From an uncultured Bacillota bacterium (GTDB taxonomy: Bacteria > Bacillota > Clostridia > Oscillospirales > Oscillospiraceae): a stretch of DNA of 33,593 nt. Within the stretch, counting starts at the first letter, position 1. Each line of letters opens with the position of its first letter. The notes beneath the pieces are model-generated. The model did not search any database, was not told the DNA's origin, and saw only the letters and a list, made by a program, of their open reading frames with translations. The stretch lies in assembly GCA_947383275.1 (NCBI GenBank), contig CANDCW010000022.1, positions 1-33,593 of the forward strand. The letters run 5' to 3'. The position numbers and the translations under genes are program-made. Below are positions 23,125-29,896 of this stretch, piece by piece.

Positions 23125-23784
23125 CTAATCACTCCGGGCCTGAGCCAGGGTAAGGCCGTATACCGCCTCCGCGCCGGCCTGGCACAGCAGGGCGGCGCAC
23201 TCGCCGAGGGTGGCTCCGGAGGTAACTACGTCATCCACCAGCACCACCCGCTTCCCGGCCAGGTCGATTCCGGGCAACAGAGAATACACTCCCCGGGCGT
23301 TGGCCCGGCGGGCGCTCTCCTCCTCCAACTCCGACTGAGGCCCGGTATCCCGCATCTTCCACAGGACAGGCTGGGCTGGAATCAGCCGCAGCCGCCCCAC
23401 CTCCCGGGCCAGCAGCTCCGCCTGATTGAAGCCCCGCTCCCGAAAGCGCTTCCTGGACAACGGGGCCCAGCAGATCAGGCCGGCTCCCAACGGCAAATGC
23501 TCCTCCAGGCACTGGGCCATCAGCGCCCCGAAGGGCTTGCCCAAGGCCCGGACCCGGCTGAATTTGTACCGGTGAACCGCCTCTGGCACCGCGTCCCGGT
23601 AGGCCAGGGGCGAGAAACAGCCGCCGGTAAACTCCACCCGCCGTTCCCCCGCCCTCCCCTTCAGCCAAGGCAGCCCCGGCCGGCAGGCCGGACAGACGGG
23701 CGCCCGCGGGTCGTCCAAAACCGCCTGGCAGAAGGGGCATTTGGGCGGAAAGAGCAGGTCCAGCACATTCTCCCGGACGCTCAT
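23125..23784 (-). CDS. ComF family amidophosphoribosyltransferase-like protein
   Basis: The 219-aa protein has an N-terminal four-cysteine zinc-binding motif (CPFC...CPAC, about residues 15-34) and a C-terminal phosphoribosyltransferase fold with VVLVDDVVTSGATLGE. The motifs AYRDAVPEAVHRYKF and RKRFRERGFNQAELLA are typical of ComF/GntX proteins. ComF acts in DNA uptake during competence, but most Clostridial homologues have no tested role. The ATG at 23782-23784 overlaps the stop codon of the ribbon-helix-helix gene as ATGA, and the ribosome binding site (GGAGGATGAG) lies inside that gene, so the two are translationally coupled. Confidence 0.88.
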   Translation of the reverse strand: MSVRENVLDLLFPPKCPFCQAVLDDPRAPVCPACRPGLPWLKGRAGERRVEFTGGCFSPLAYRDAVPEAVHRYKFSRVRALGKPFGALMAQCLEEHLPLGAGLICWAPLSRKRFRERGFNQAELLAREVGRLRLIPAQPVLWKMRDTGPQSELEEESARRANARGVYSLLPGIDLAGKRVVLVDDVVTSGATLGECAALLCQAGAEAVYGLTLAQARSD

Positions 23785-23963
23785 TTCAACTCATCCTCCG
23801 GGATGGGGCCGTGCTCTTTTTCGAAGGCCCGAATGCACGATAAAATCAGGTAGTACGCCTGCCCATTAATCGTGCGGCCCTCATATTTGGCAATATAGCG
23901 CAGTTTTTTGTGGACTTCCGGGCTGACCCGAAGCCCAATATTCTTAATTATATGCTTATCCAT
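23781..23963 (-). CDS. Arc-like ribbon-helix-helix protein (60 aa) coupled to the comF-type gene
   Basis: This 60-aa protein begins MDKHIIKNIGLRVSPEVHKK and has the strand-helix-helix layout of Arc/CopG-type DNA-binding proteins: the strand IGLRVS, helix PEVHKKLRYIAKYEG and helix TINGQAYYLILSCIRAFEKE. The ATG at 23961-23963 has GGAG nine bases upstream. Its stop codon overlaps the comF-type start codon (ATGA). It may be a repressor or the antitoxin-like half of a system; no toxin gene is evident, since the following gene is a normal comF homologue. The region upstream is AT-rich and carries a degenerate copy of the same gene at 24059-24151. Confidence 0.75.
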   Translation of the reverse strand: MDKHIIKNIGLRVSPEVHKKLRYIAKYEGRTINGQAYYLILSCIRAFEKEHGPIPEDELK

Positions 23964-24058
23964 ACCAAAAGCTCCGTATTCCTTAAATCCAGGTTTATGA
24001 GCATATGGTATATTATTTGCAAACTTTTGCTTAAAAATGCATGCAAACAGTATGCTTA

Positions 24059-24151
24059 TTATTTCATCTTTTTCAGCTCGATCCTTGGCACAGGCCCGTT
24101 TTTCTGTTCATAATCCCGGACGCATTTTAGAATCAGGTATATGAAGAACAA
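24059..24151 (-). pseudogene. Degenerate C-terminal copy of the ribbon-helix-helix gene
   Basis: On the minus strand the frame ending at 24059 encodes YLILKCVRDYEQKNGPVPRI then ELKKMK and stop. The neighbouring ribbon-helix-helix protein ends YLILSCIRAFEKEHGPIPED then ELK; 13 of 25 aligned residues are identical and most others are conservative. The N-terminal strand and first helix are missing: upstream the frame reads into unrelated sequence and then the divIVA-like gene. A TTG at 24149-24151 with GGAGGG three bases before it could start a 30-aa peptide, so expression cannot be excluded. It looks like the remains of a tandem duplication. TATGCTTAT occurs at 24051-24059 and again at 23951-23959 near the start of the intact gene. 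Confidence 0.7.
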
Positions 24152-24183
24152 CAGCCCTCCGCTGCCGGTGGGCTGAATGACGG

Positions 24184-24897
24184 TTATGTTTCGTTCTTGG
24201 GCACGGGTGTCTCCAGCCGGCCAAACGTGCCCTCGTCACAAATTCGCTTCAAACCCGCAAAGGCATCGTCCTGACTTCCCAGCAGCTCCAAAAGCTGATC
24301 CAGCTCATCCCCGGCCCGGCCCAGCTGGCTGGCCGCGTGGGCCACCGTGGCCTCCACATCGCTGCGCAGGGCGTCATATTCCCGAAAAACCTGCTGAAGC
24401 CACAGCTCCAGCCGGCCCCGCAGCTCAGAGGTGTCCAGCTCCGCCTTTTGCTGGATGGCCTGGGCCCGGCGGTGTGCCTCCAGCTCCACGCTGGCAGTGC
24501 GCTCCTTCAGCTCCGTGTACGCCTGGGCGTTGGGCCGCGCCGCAGCCAGCTCCTGCCGCAGCTTATCCCGCTCCTGGCGGACCTGCTTCAGCTCCCGGAC
24601 AGCCTGCTCCGCCTGAAGGCGGCTGTCGGACAGCCCCTTTTCCGCCTGCTCCAGTTTTGCGTTCAGCTTGGTCCACGTCCGGCCCCCGGTCTCCAGGTCG
24701 AGCTTTGCCTTTTCCAGCTGGCGCTCCATCTCGTCCCGCTCCTGGCGCAGCCGCTCCGCCTGCCGCTGGGACTCCTCCAGCTGGCCTTGCATCTCCTGAT
24801 GGAGCCGGGCCGCCTGCTTCGCCTGCTCCTCCAAAAAATCCAGCACATCCTGCCTGTTAAAGCCGCCGATTGCGGCGGTACGGAATGGATGTTCCAT
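24184..24897 (-). CDS. DivIVA-like coiled-coil protein
   Basis: The 237-aa protein starts MEHPFRTAAIGGFNRQDVLD followed by FLEEQ, which matches the membrane-binding DivIVA N-terminus (the GFNRQDVLDFLE motif). Nearly all of residues 25-150 is heptad-rich coiled coil (RLRQERDEMERQLEKAKLDL is a sample), followed by a helical C-terminal region (ELWLQQVFREYDALRSDVEA). DivIVA-domain proteins mark curved membrane at poles and septa and recruit other proteins. The ATG at 24895-24897 lies about nine bases after GAGGTG. It has a promoter divergent from the methyltransferase gene. Its exact partner is unknown. Confidence 0.82.
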   Translation of the reverse strand: MEHPFRTAAIGGFNRQDVLDFLEEQAKQAARLHQEMQGQLEESQRQAERLRQERDEMERQLEKAKLDLETGGRTWTKLNAKLEQAEKGLSDSRLQAEQAVRELKQVRQERDKLRQELAAARPNAQAYTELKERTASVELEAHRRAQAIQQKAELDTSELRGRLELWLQQVFREYDALRSDVEATVAHAASQLGRAGDELDQLLELLGSQDDAFAGLKRICDEGTFGRLETPVPKNET

Positions 24898-24929
24898 CGT
24901 CCGTGCACCTCACTCTCTTACTGGGTGCT

Positions 24930-24958
24930 ATTTTAGCACAGCCAGCCGAAAAATACAA
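24930..24958 (-). promoter_or_regulatory. Promoter of the DivIVA-like gene
   Basis: On the minus strand TTGTAT (24953-24958), a 17-bp spacer and TAAAAT (24930-24935) lie 33 bp upstream of the start codon. The plus-strand promoter at 24970-24998 is back to back with it. Confidence 0.65.
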
Positions 24959-24969
24959 TCACTAATTCA

Positions 24970-24998
24970 TTGACGCCCCCTCCTTCCGATGGTATACT
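24970..24998 (+). promoter_or_regulatory. Promoter of the methyltransferase gene
   Basis: TTGACG (24970-24975), a 17-bp spacer and TATACT (24993-24998), each five of six consensus bases, predict a start near 25005 and a 42-base leader. Confidence 0.75.
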
Positions 24999-25046
24999 AA
25001 TTGCGTTTTTACGGATCACGGAACTTTGCGCAAGGAGGGCACGGCT

Positions 25047-25910
25047 ATGTGGCTGTCCGACAAGTGGAGCGACTACGAGCTCATCGACTGCGGCCGGGGG
25101 GAAAAGCTAGAGCGCTGGGGGGACCAGCTTCTGGTGCGGCCCGACCCCCAGGCCATCTGGAATACTCCCCGCTCCCACCCGGGCTGGAAAAAAAACGCCG
25201 GGCGGTACGCCCGCTCCTCCACTGGGGGCGGGCAGTGGCAGAACCGGTCTATGCCCCAGCGCTGGACGGTGTCCTACAGAGGGCTGACCTTCAATGTCAA
25301 GCCCATGAACTTCAAGCACACCGGCCTGTTCCCTGAGCAGGCCGCCAACTGGGATTTCGCCATGGACCAGATTCGCGGTGCCGGGCGTCCGGTCAGCGTG
25401 CTCAACCTGTTCGCCTACACCGGCGGCGCCACAGCGGCCTGCGCCGCCGCAGGGGCCGCTGTCTGCCACGTGGACGCCGCCAAGGGAATGGTCCAGTGGG
25501 CCAGGGAGAACGCCAAATCCTCCGGGCTGGAGGGGGCCCCCATCCGCTGGATTGTGGACGACTGCGCCAAATTCGTAGAGCGGGAGATCCGCCGGGGGCG
25601 GAAATATGATGCCGTCATCATGGACCCGCCCTCCTACGGCCGGGGCCCCACCGGCGAGGTGTGGAAGCTGGAGGAAAACCTCTACCCCTTTGTGGAGCTG
25701 GTCAGCGGGGTGCTGTCCGCCGAGCCGCTGTTCTTCATCCTCAACTCCTACACCACTGGCCTGGCCCCCGGTGTGGCTGCCTACATTCTGGAAACCTTGA
25801 TCTCCAAAAAATTTGGCGGGCACACCGTCTCTGGCGAGCTGGGCCTGCCCGTCACCCAGACCGGCCTGGTCCTCCCCTGCGGCGCCGCGGGACGGTGGAC
25901 CCGGACGTGA
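25047..25910 (+). CDS. Class I SAM-dependent methyltransferase, RlmI/RlmK-like
   Basis: The 287-aa protein has a Rossmann SAM domain: VLNLFAYTGGATAACAAAGA (motif I, about residues 117-136), VDAAKGMVQWARENA (acidic loop), VDDCAKFVEREIRRG and the catalytic-type motif DPPSYGRGP (~191-199). The upstream part with FNVKPMNFKHTGLFPEQAAN resembles the RlmI/RlmK family of 23S rRNA cytosine/guanine methyltransferases, but the N-terminal PUA domain of RlmI is missing. It probably methylates RNA; the target is not determinable here. The ATG at 25047 is seven bases after AAGGAGGG; the TTG at 25026 has no site. It has its own promoter and terminator. Confidence 0.83.
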   Translation: MWLSDKWSDYELIDCGRGEKLERWGDQLLVRPDPQAIWNTPRSHPGWKKNAGRYARSSTGGGQWQNRSMPQRWTVSYRGLTFNVKPMNFKHTGLFPEQAANWDFAMDQIRGAGRPVSVLNLFAYTGGATAACAAAGAAVCHVDAAKGMVQWARENAKSSGLEGAPIRWIVDDCAKFVEREIRRGRKYDAVIMDPPSYGRGPTGEVWKLEENLYPFVELVSGVLSAEPLFFILNSYTTGLAPGVAAYILETLISKKFGGHTVSGELGLPVTQTGLVLPCGAAGRWTRT

Positions 25911-25916
25911 CGCCTG

Positions 25917-25945
25917 CCCTCCCTGCCAGCAGGGAGGGTTTTCGT
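25917..25945 (+). terminator. Rho-independent terminator after the methyltransferase gene
   Basis: CCCTCCCTGC and GCAGGGAGGG form a ten-pair inverted repeat with almost no spacer (about eight pairs in practice), followed by TTTTCGTCTCTTT. It lies 6 bp after the stop codon and before the ecf promoter. Confidence 0.88.
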
Positions 25946-25956
25946 CTCTTTACACA

Positions 25957-25985
25957 TTGACGATATGCCCATGAAATGGTATAAT
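25957..25985 (+). promoter_or_regulatory. Promoter of the ecfA1-ecfA2-ecfT operon
   Basis: TTGACG (25957-25962), a 17-bp spacer and a perfect TATAAT (25980-25985) predict a start near 25992, giving a 28-base leader. There is no room for a riboswitch. Confidence 0.8.
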
Positions 25986-26019
25986 ACGGCGTTACTTTAG
26001 AAGAATCGGAGGGACCGCC

Positions 26020-26865
26020 ATGTCCGCCATTATCCGTGCCGATGATCTTCACTTCTCCTACCCCGCCGCCGAGGGCGTCACCCCGGTGGTGCTGGACGGA
26101 GTGTCCCTGTCCATTGAAGAGGGCTCCTTCGTGGCCGTCCTGGGCCACAACGGCTGCGGGAAATCTACTCTGGCCAAGCACATGAACGCCATCCTTCTGC
26201 CCTCCGGAGGGACGGTTTACGTGGACGGCATCAACACCGCCGACGAGGACCGCCTGCTGGACATCCGCCGCACGGTGGGCATGGTGTTCCAGAACCCGGA
26301 CAACCAGATTGTAGCCAACGTGGTGGAAGAGGACGTGGCCTTCGCCCCGGAAAACCTGGGCGTCCCGCCCGCTGAAATCCGCCAGCGGGTGGACGATGCG
26401 CTGAAGGCCGTCAACATGTACGCCCACCGGGAGCATGCCCCCCACCTGCTGTCCGGGGGACAGAAGCAGCGGGTGGCCATCGCGGGCGTCATCGCCATGC
26501 AGCCCCGGTGCATTGTCCTGGACGAACCCACCGCCATGCTGGACCCCATCGGCCGCAAGGATGTGCTGCGTACCATCAAGATGCTGAACCGGGAGCGGGG
26601 TGTCACTGTGGTTTTAATTACCCACCACATGGACGAAGCCGCCCAGGCCGGCCGCCTGGTGGTCATGGCCAAGGGCAGGGTTGTCGCCGACGGCGCGCCC
26701 AAGGCCGTCTTTTCCCAGGTGGAGGAGCTGCGCCAGGTGGGGCTGACCGTCCCCCAGACGGTGGCGCTGCTGTGGGAGCTGCGGCAGGAGGGAGTTGACG
26801 TCCCTCTGGACGCCCTCAGCGACGAGGCGTGCGCCCAGGCACTGTACACGCTTTTACGGACGTGA
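26020..26865 (+). CDS. ecfA1: Energy-coupling factor transporter ATPase EcfA1
   Basis: EcfA1 is one of the two ATPases of the ECF module, which powers uptake of vitamins and metals by exchangeable S components. The 281-aa protein has Walker A GHNGCGKST (about 42-50), Q-loop FQNPDNQIVANVVEEDVAF (the Q-x-P-x-NQ form typical of EcfA), signature LSGGQKQRVAIAG, Walker B CIVLDEPTAMLDP and switch histidine in ITHHMDEA. The ATG at 26020 follows GGAGG. ecfA2 starts 42 bp downstream. No S-component gene is in the window, as expected for a shared group II ECF module. Confidence 0.96.
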   Translation: MSAIIRADDLHFSYPAAEGVTPVVLDGVSLSIEEGSFVAVLGHNGCGKSTLAKHMNAILLPSGGTVYVDGINTADEDRLLDIRRTVGMVFQNPDNQIVANVVEEDVAFAPENLGVPPAEIRQRVDDALKAVNMYAHREHAPHLLSGGQKQRVAIAGVIAMQPRCIVLDEPTAMLDPIGRKDVLRTIKMLNRERGVTVVLITHHMDEAAQAGRLVVMAKGRVVADGAPKAVFSQVEELRQVGLTVPQTVALLWELRQEGVDVPLDALSDEACAQALYTLLRT

Positions 26866-26907
26866 CCCGTTTTGGGCATGTACCACTTACAATAAGGATG
26901 TATCATT

Positions 26908-27771
26908 ATGCAGCCGATCATTGAAACCAAAAACCTCACCCACATCTATTCCGCCGGGACGCCCTTTGAGCACACCGCCCTGGACGGCGTCAATTTCTGC
27001 GCCTACCCCGGGGAGTATTTGGGGATTATCGGCCACACCGGCTCGGGAAAGTCCACCTTGATCCAGCACCTGAACGCCCTGCTCAAGCCCACCTCGGGCC
27101 AGGTGCTGTTCCAAAACATCGACATCTGGTCCGACCCCAAGGTCACCAAACGCACCCGGTTCCAGGTGGGGCTGGTGTTTCAGTACCCGGAATACCAGCT
27201 CTTCGAGGAGACGGTGTACAAGGATATCTCCTTCGGCCCCAAAAATATGGGACTGGAGGACAAGGAGATCGACCGCCGGGTCCGAGCCGCTGCCTACTTC
27301 GTGGGCCTGCGAGACGACCAGCTGGAAAAATCCCCCTTTGAGCTGTCCGGGGGCCAGAAGCGCCGGGTGGCCATCGCGGGCGTTATCGCCATGGAGCCCA
27401 AGGTGCTGATTCTGGACGAGCCCACCGCCGGACTGGACCCGGAGGGGGTGGACGCTATCCTAGGCAACATCCGGGAGTACCACGACCACCACAACGCCAC
27501 CATTATTCTAGTGTCCCACTCCATGGAGGAGGTGGCCCGGTCGGTGGACCGGCTGGTGGCCGTCAACGACGGCAGAATTCCCTTTTCCGGCACGCCCCGG
27601 GAGGTTTTTCAGCACGGAGACGAGCTGGAGCGGATGGGCTTGGGCGTCCCCCAGCTGACCAGGGTATTTCACCGGCTGAAGGCCATGGGGGTGGACATCG
27701 ACCCGTCCGTCTACACCTTGGAACAGGCCAAAGCAGCCATCCTGGAAAAGCTGAAAAGGGGGGTGGGTTGA
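26908..27771 (+). CDS. ecfA2: Energy-coupling factor transporter ATPase EcfA2
   Basis: The second ATPase of the ECF module, 287 aa. It has Walker A GHTGSGKST (about 42-50), the Q-loop FQYPEYQLFEETVYKDISFG, signature LSGGQKRRVAIAG, Walker B LILDEPTAGLDPEG and switch histidine in VSHSMEEVA. The FQYPEYQLFEETV form is diagnostic for EcfA2. The ATG at 26908 has AAGGATG upstream. Its TGA is immediately followed by the ATG of ecfT with no gap, so translation is coupled. It pairs with EcfA1 as a heterodimer at the cytoplasmic face of EcfT. Confidence 0.96.
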   Translation: MQPIIETKNLTHIYSAGTPFEHTALDGVNFCAYPGEYLGIIGHTGSGKSTLIQHLNALLKPTSGQVLFQNIDIWSDPKVTKRTRFQVGLVFQYPEYQLFEETVYKDISFGPKNMGLEDKEIDRRVRAAAYFVGLRDDQLEKSPFELSGGQKRRVAIAGVIAMEPKVLILDEPTAGLDPEGVDAILGNIREYHDHHNATIILVSHSMEEVARSVDRLVAVNDGRIPFSGTPREVFQHGDELERMGLGVPQLTRVFHRLKAMGVDIDPSVYTLEQAKAAILEKLKRGVG

Positions 27772-28581
27772 ATGGCGCTGAAGGATATCACTCTGGGTCA
27801 GTACTTCCCCGGAAATTCCGTTGTCCACCGCCTGGACCCCCGCACCAAGCTCATCGCCGTGGTGCTGTATATTGTGGCCCTGTTTCTGGCCAGCTGGTTC
27901 GTCACCTACACCGTCACGTTCCTGGTGCTGGCCGGGTCCATCGCCATGTCCCACGTCCCGGTCAAATCCATTCTGCGGGGCCTGAAGCCGGTGCTGTTCA
28001 TTGTGGCGTTTACCGCTGTGCTCAACCTGTTCTACACCCCCGGCGGCACGGTGCTGGCCCAGTTTTGGATTTTCACCATCACTTTGGAGGGGGTGTACCG
28101 GGCCTTTTTCATGGTTATCCGGATCATGATGCTCATTTCTGGAACCTTCCTGCTCACCTATACCACCTCCCCCATCCTGTTGACAGACGGGCTGGAATCG
28201 CTGCTCAGCCCCCTAAAGAAAATAAAGGTGCCCGTCCATGAGCTGGCAATGATGATGTCCATTGCCCTGCGGTTTATCCCTACCCTCATTGAGGAGACGG
28301 ACAAGATCATGTCCGCCCAGCGGGCCCGGGGGGCCGACTTCGAAAGCGGAAACCTCATCCAGCGGGCCAAGGCCCTGCTGCCCCTGCTTGTGCCGCTGTT
28401 CATCTCCGCCTTCCGCCGGGCCGACGAGCTGGCTACCGCCATGGAGTGCCGCTGCTACCACGGCGGCGAGGGCCGCACCCGCCTGCGGCAGTTAAAGTAC
28501 AAGCTTGCGGATTATACAACCCTGCTCCTCTTTGCGGCAATCTCAGTGGGCGTGGGCGTGTTAGGGCATTTCGGGCTGTAA
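27772..28581 (+). CDS. ecfT: Energy-coupling factor transporter transmembrane protein EcfT
   Basis: EcfT couples the two ATPases to the substrate-binding S components. The 269-aa protein starts with GQYFPGNSVVHRLDPRTKLI (family signature), has membrane helices at about 30-50, 52-70, 75-95, 110-140 and a last one near the C-terminus (TLLLFAAISVGVGVLGHFGL), and carries the coupling motifs: AQRARGADF (the A-x-x-A-R-G box) and AMECRCYHGGEGRTR. It is the third gene of the ecf operon. In Bacillus and many Clostridia truA follows directly; here the small-protein gene of cassette 2 overlaps the ecfT 3' end by 21 bp on the other strand, and truA lies 557 bp away. Confidence 0.96.
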   Translation: MALKDITLGQYFPGNSVVHRLDPRTKLIAVVLYIVALFLASWFVTYTVTFLVLAGSIAMSHVPVKSILRGLKPVLFIVAFTAVLNLFYTPGGTVLAQFWIFTITLEGVYRAFFMVIRIMMLISGTFLLTYTTSPILLTDGLESLLSPLKKIKVPVHELAMMMSIALRFIPTLIEETDKIMSAQRARGADFESGNLIQRAKALLPLLVPLFISAFRRADELATAMECRCYHGGEGRTRLRQLKYKLADYTTLLLFAAISVGVGVLGHFGL

Positions 28582-28833
28582 AGCCGATATTACCTCTTGA
28601 CGCAGCCCCAATCCAAAGAGATAATAGATATCATTGGCGCGGGCCACATAAATCCCAAACCGCTGCTCAAAACGGTTGTACAAGTCGTAGCCCACTATTT
28701 TGGCAATTTCCTCTGCGGTTTCGTAAAATTCTTGTTTGACCTTGAGATATTCCGGACTTTTTTCATAAAATTCCTTGACCGCTTCATCAATTTCCGGGTT
28801 ATCTACAAAAAGCATCTTAATTGCATCGTTCAT
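28561..28833 (-). CDS. Small protein of cassette 2 (90 aa), function unknown
   Basis: This is a small acidic helical protein, starting MNDAIKMLFVDNPEIDEAVK, with no signal peptide or membrane segment. It includes SPEYLKVKQEFYE, the central VGYDLYNRFEQRFG and a C-terminal LFGLGLRQEVISAL. From PEY on it aligns without gaps with the cassette 1 protein over 60 residues (11 identities including PEY, EE, G-x-DL and GL), and both start MND. This is weak on its own but supported by identical gene context. The ATG at 28833 has AGGAG eight bases away. It is clearly AT-richer than ecfT and truA. It is divergent from the Xre gene at 28910, and its 3' end overlaps ecfT by 21 bp. Confidence 0.72.
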   Translation of the reverse strand: MNDAIKMLFVDNPEIDEAVKEFYEKSPEYLKVKQEFYETAEEIAKIVGYDLYNRFEQRFGIYVARANDIYYLFGLGLRQEVISALQPEMP

Positions 28834-28848
28834 CGTAACAGCTCCTTT

Positions 28849-28878
28849 ACGTGTTATATATGTGTATTATAACGTGTT
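28849..28878. promoter_or_regulatory. Operator-like repeats between the divergent genes of cassette 2
   Basis: ACGTGTT occurs at 28849-28855 and 28872-28878, 23 bp apart. An inverted repeat GTTATA (28853-28858) with TATAAC (28868-28873) links the two copies. One copy lies in the spacer of the minus-strand promoter and the other just past its predicted start. This parallels cassette 1, whose repeats also contain ACGT. Binding by the adjacent Xre protein is inferred. Confidence 0.6.
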
Positions 28879-28893
28879 TTTTCAGTATGTCAA
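28866..28893 (-). promoter_or_regulatory. Consensus promoter of the cassette 2 small gene
   Basis: On the minus strand a perfect TTGACA (28888-28893), a 16-bp spacer and a perfect TATAAT (28866-28871) form the closest sigma-A match in the window. Transcription would start near 28859 and run into the gene at 28833. Such a strong promoter is usually kept under repression. Confidence 0.8.
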
Positions 28894-28909
28894 GTCTGTG
28901 GAGGATATT

Positions 28910-29131
28910 ATGACTATTTTTTCTGAGCGGCTTAAATTACTGCGCCAGGAGAATCGATATAAACAGCGAGAAATGGCTGAAATTTTCGGTGTGAAACTGC
29001 GCGGTTATCAGCAATATGAGTACGGTCAAAATTATCCCACAGTCCCTGGCCTAATCCAAATCGCCAAGTTCTTCGACGTCAGCACCGATTACCTGCTGGG
29101 CCTGACAGACAAACGGGAAGTCAACAGGTAA
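28910..29131 (+). CDS. Xre-family helix-turn-helix regulator of cassette 2 (73 aa)
   Basis: This 73-aa single-domain protein starts MTIFSERLKLLRQENRYKQR. The helix-turn-helix covers about residues 18-40 (KQREMAEIFGVKLRGYQQYE), with PTVPGLIQIAKFFDVSTDYL and LGLTD as the typical C-terminal helix. The ATG at 28910 has GGAGG five bases upstream; the frame is open to 28775 without a site. It ends 6 bp before the truA ATG, whose own ribosome binding site is weak (AGGTAAG), so truA translation may depend on this gene. It is divergent from the small gene at 28833 over a 76-bp region with repeats and aligns with the cassette 1 regulator without gaps (about 21 of 64 identical). Confidence 0.87.
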   Translation: MTIFSERLKLLRQENRYKQREMAEIFGVKLRGYQQYEYGQNYPTVPGLIQIAKFFDVSTDYLLGLTDKREVNR

Positions 29132-29137
29132 GCGCCT

Positions 29138-29887
29138 ATGGAACGTAACATTGCTTTAAGGTTAATGTACAACGGCACGGCCTATCACGGCTGGCAGGTG
29201 CAAAAAAACGCAACTTCCGTGGCGGAGACGCTGGAAAAGGCCCTGGCCGCCACAGTGGGCCACCCGGTCAAATGCACCGGGGCGGGGCGGACGGACGCGG
29301 GGGTCCACGCGGAGACCTACGTAGCCAACTTCCGCACCTCCTCCCGCATCCCCCTGGACAAGCTGCCCCTGGCGGTGAACACCCGCCTGCCCAACGACAT
29401 CGTGGTCGTCAGGGCCGTTCCGGTCCCAGACCGTTTTAACGCCATTGGCTCCTGCCAAAAGAAGGAGTACACCTACCGCATCTACAACTCCCGGCTGGGC
29501 AACCCCTTCTATGTGGACCGGGCCTGGTTCTACCCCAAGCGCCTGGACGAGTCCGTCATGGCCCGGGCGGCAGGGCAGTTTGTGGGCGCCCACGACTTCC
29601 GGGCCGTACGCTCGGTGGGCACGGAAACCAAAACCACCGTCCGTACGGTGTACTACTTCGATGTGGAGCGCCGGGGCGATTTAATCTCCTGCCGGGTGTG
29701 CGCCAACGGCTTTTTGTACAACATGGTCCGGGCCATGGTGGGCACCATCGTCTATGCCGCCGAGGGCAAGCTGGCCCCGGAGGACATCCCGGCCATACTG
29801 GAGTCGGGCAACCGGACCCTGGCCGGCCCCACCGTCCCCCCGGGCGGGCTCTATATGACAAAATTGTGGTATGAAGAGGACATTTAA
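29138..29887 (+). CDS. truA: tRNA pseudouridine(38-40) synthase TruA
   Basis: TruA modifies uridines 38-40 in the anticodon arm of many tRNAs. The 249-aa protein starts MERNIALRLMYNGTAYHGWQ and carries the catalytic motif GAGRTDAGVHA with nucleophile Asp53; later motifs are RFNAIGSCQKKEYTYRIYN, FVGAHDFRAVRS and CANGFLYNMVRAMVGTIV. Length is normal. The ATG at 29138 lies 6 bp after the regulator's stop codon with only a weak ribosome binding site. The usual neighbours rplM and rpsI do not follow; a DUF5711 gene starts 9 bp downstream. Confidence 0.96.
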   Translation: MERNIALRLMYNGTAYHGWQVQKNATSVAETLEKALAATVGHPVKCTGAGRTDAGVHAETYVANFRTSSRIPLDKLPLAVNTRLPNDIVVVRAVPVPDRFNAIGSCQKKEYTYRIYNSRLGNPFYVDRAWFYPKRLDESVMARAAGQFVGAHDFRAVRSVGTETKTTVRTVYYFDVERRGDLISCRVCANGFLYNMVRAMVGTIVYAAEGKLAPEDIPAILESGNRTLAGPTVPPGGLYMTKLWYEEDI

Positions 29888-29896
29888 TTCGTAAGT

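Larger units (their letters stand above)
28561..29131. other. Cassette 2: Xre regulator and divergent small gene inserted between ecfT and truA
   Basis: This 571-bp unit matches cassette 1 (424-988, 565 bp) in gene content, gene orientation relative to the host operon, spacing of the divergent starts (76 versus 79 bp), overlap with the upstream host gene and closeness to the downstream host gene. The flanking genes ecfT and truA are adjacent in many Firmicutes, so an insertion here is the simplest explanation. No recombinase or terminal repeat was found. Confidence 0.6.
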
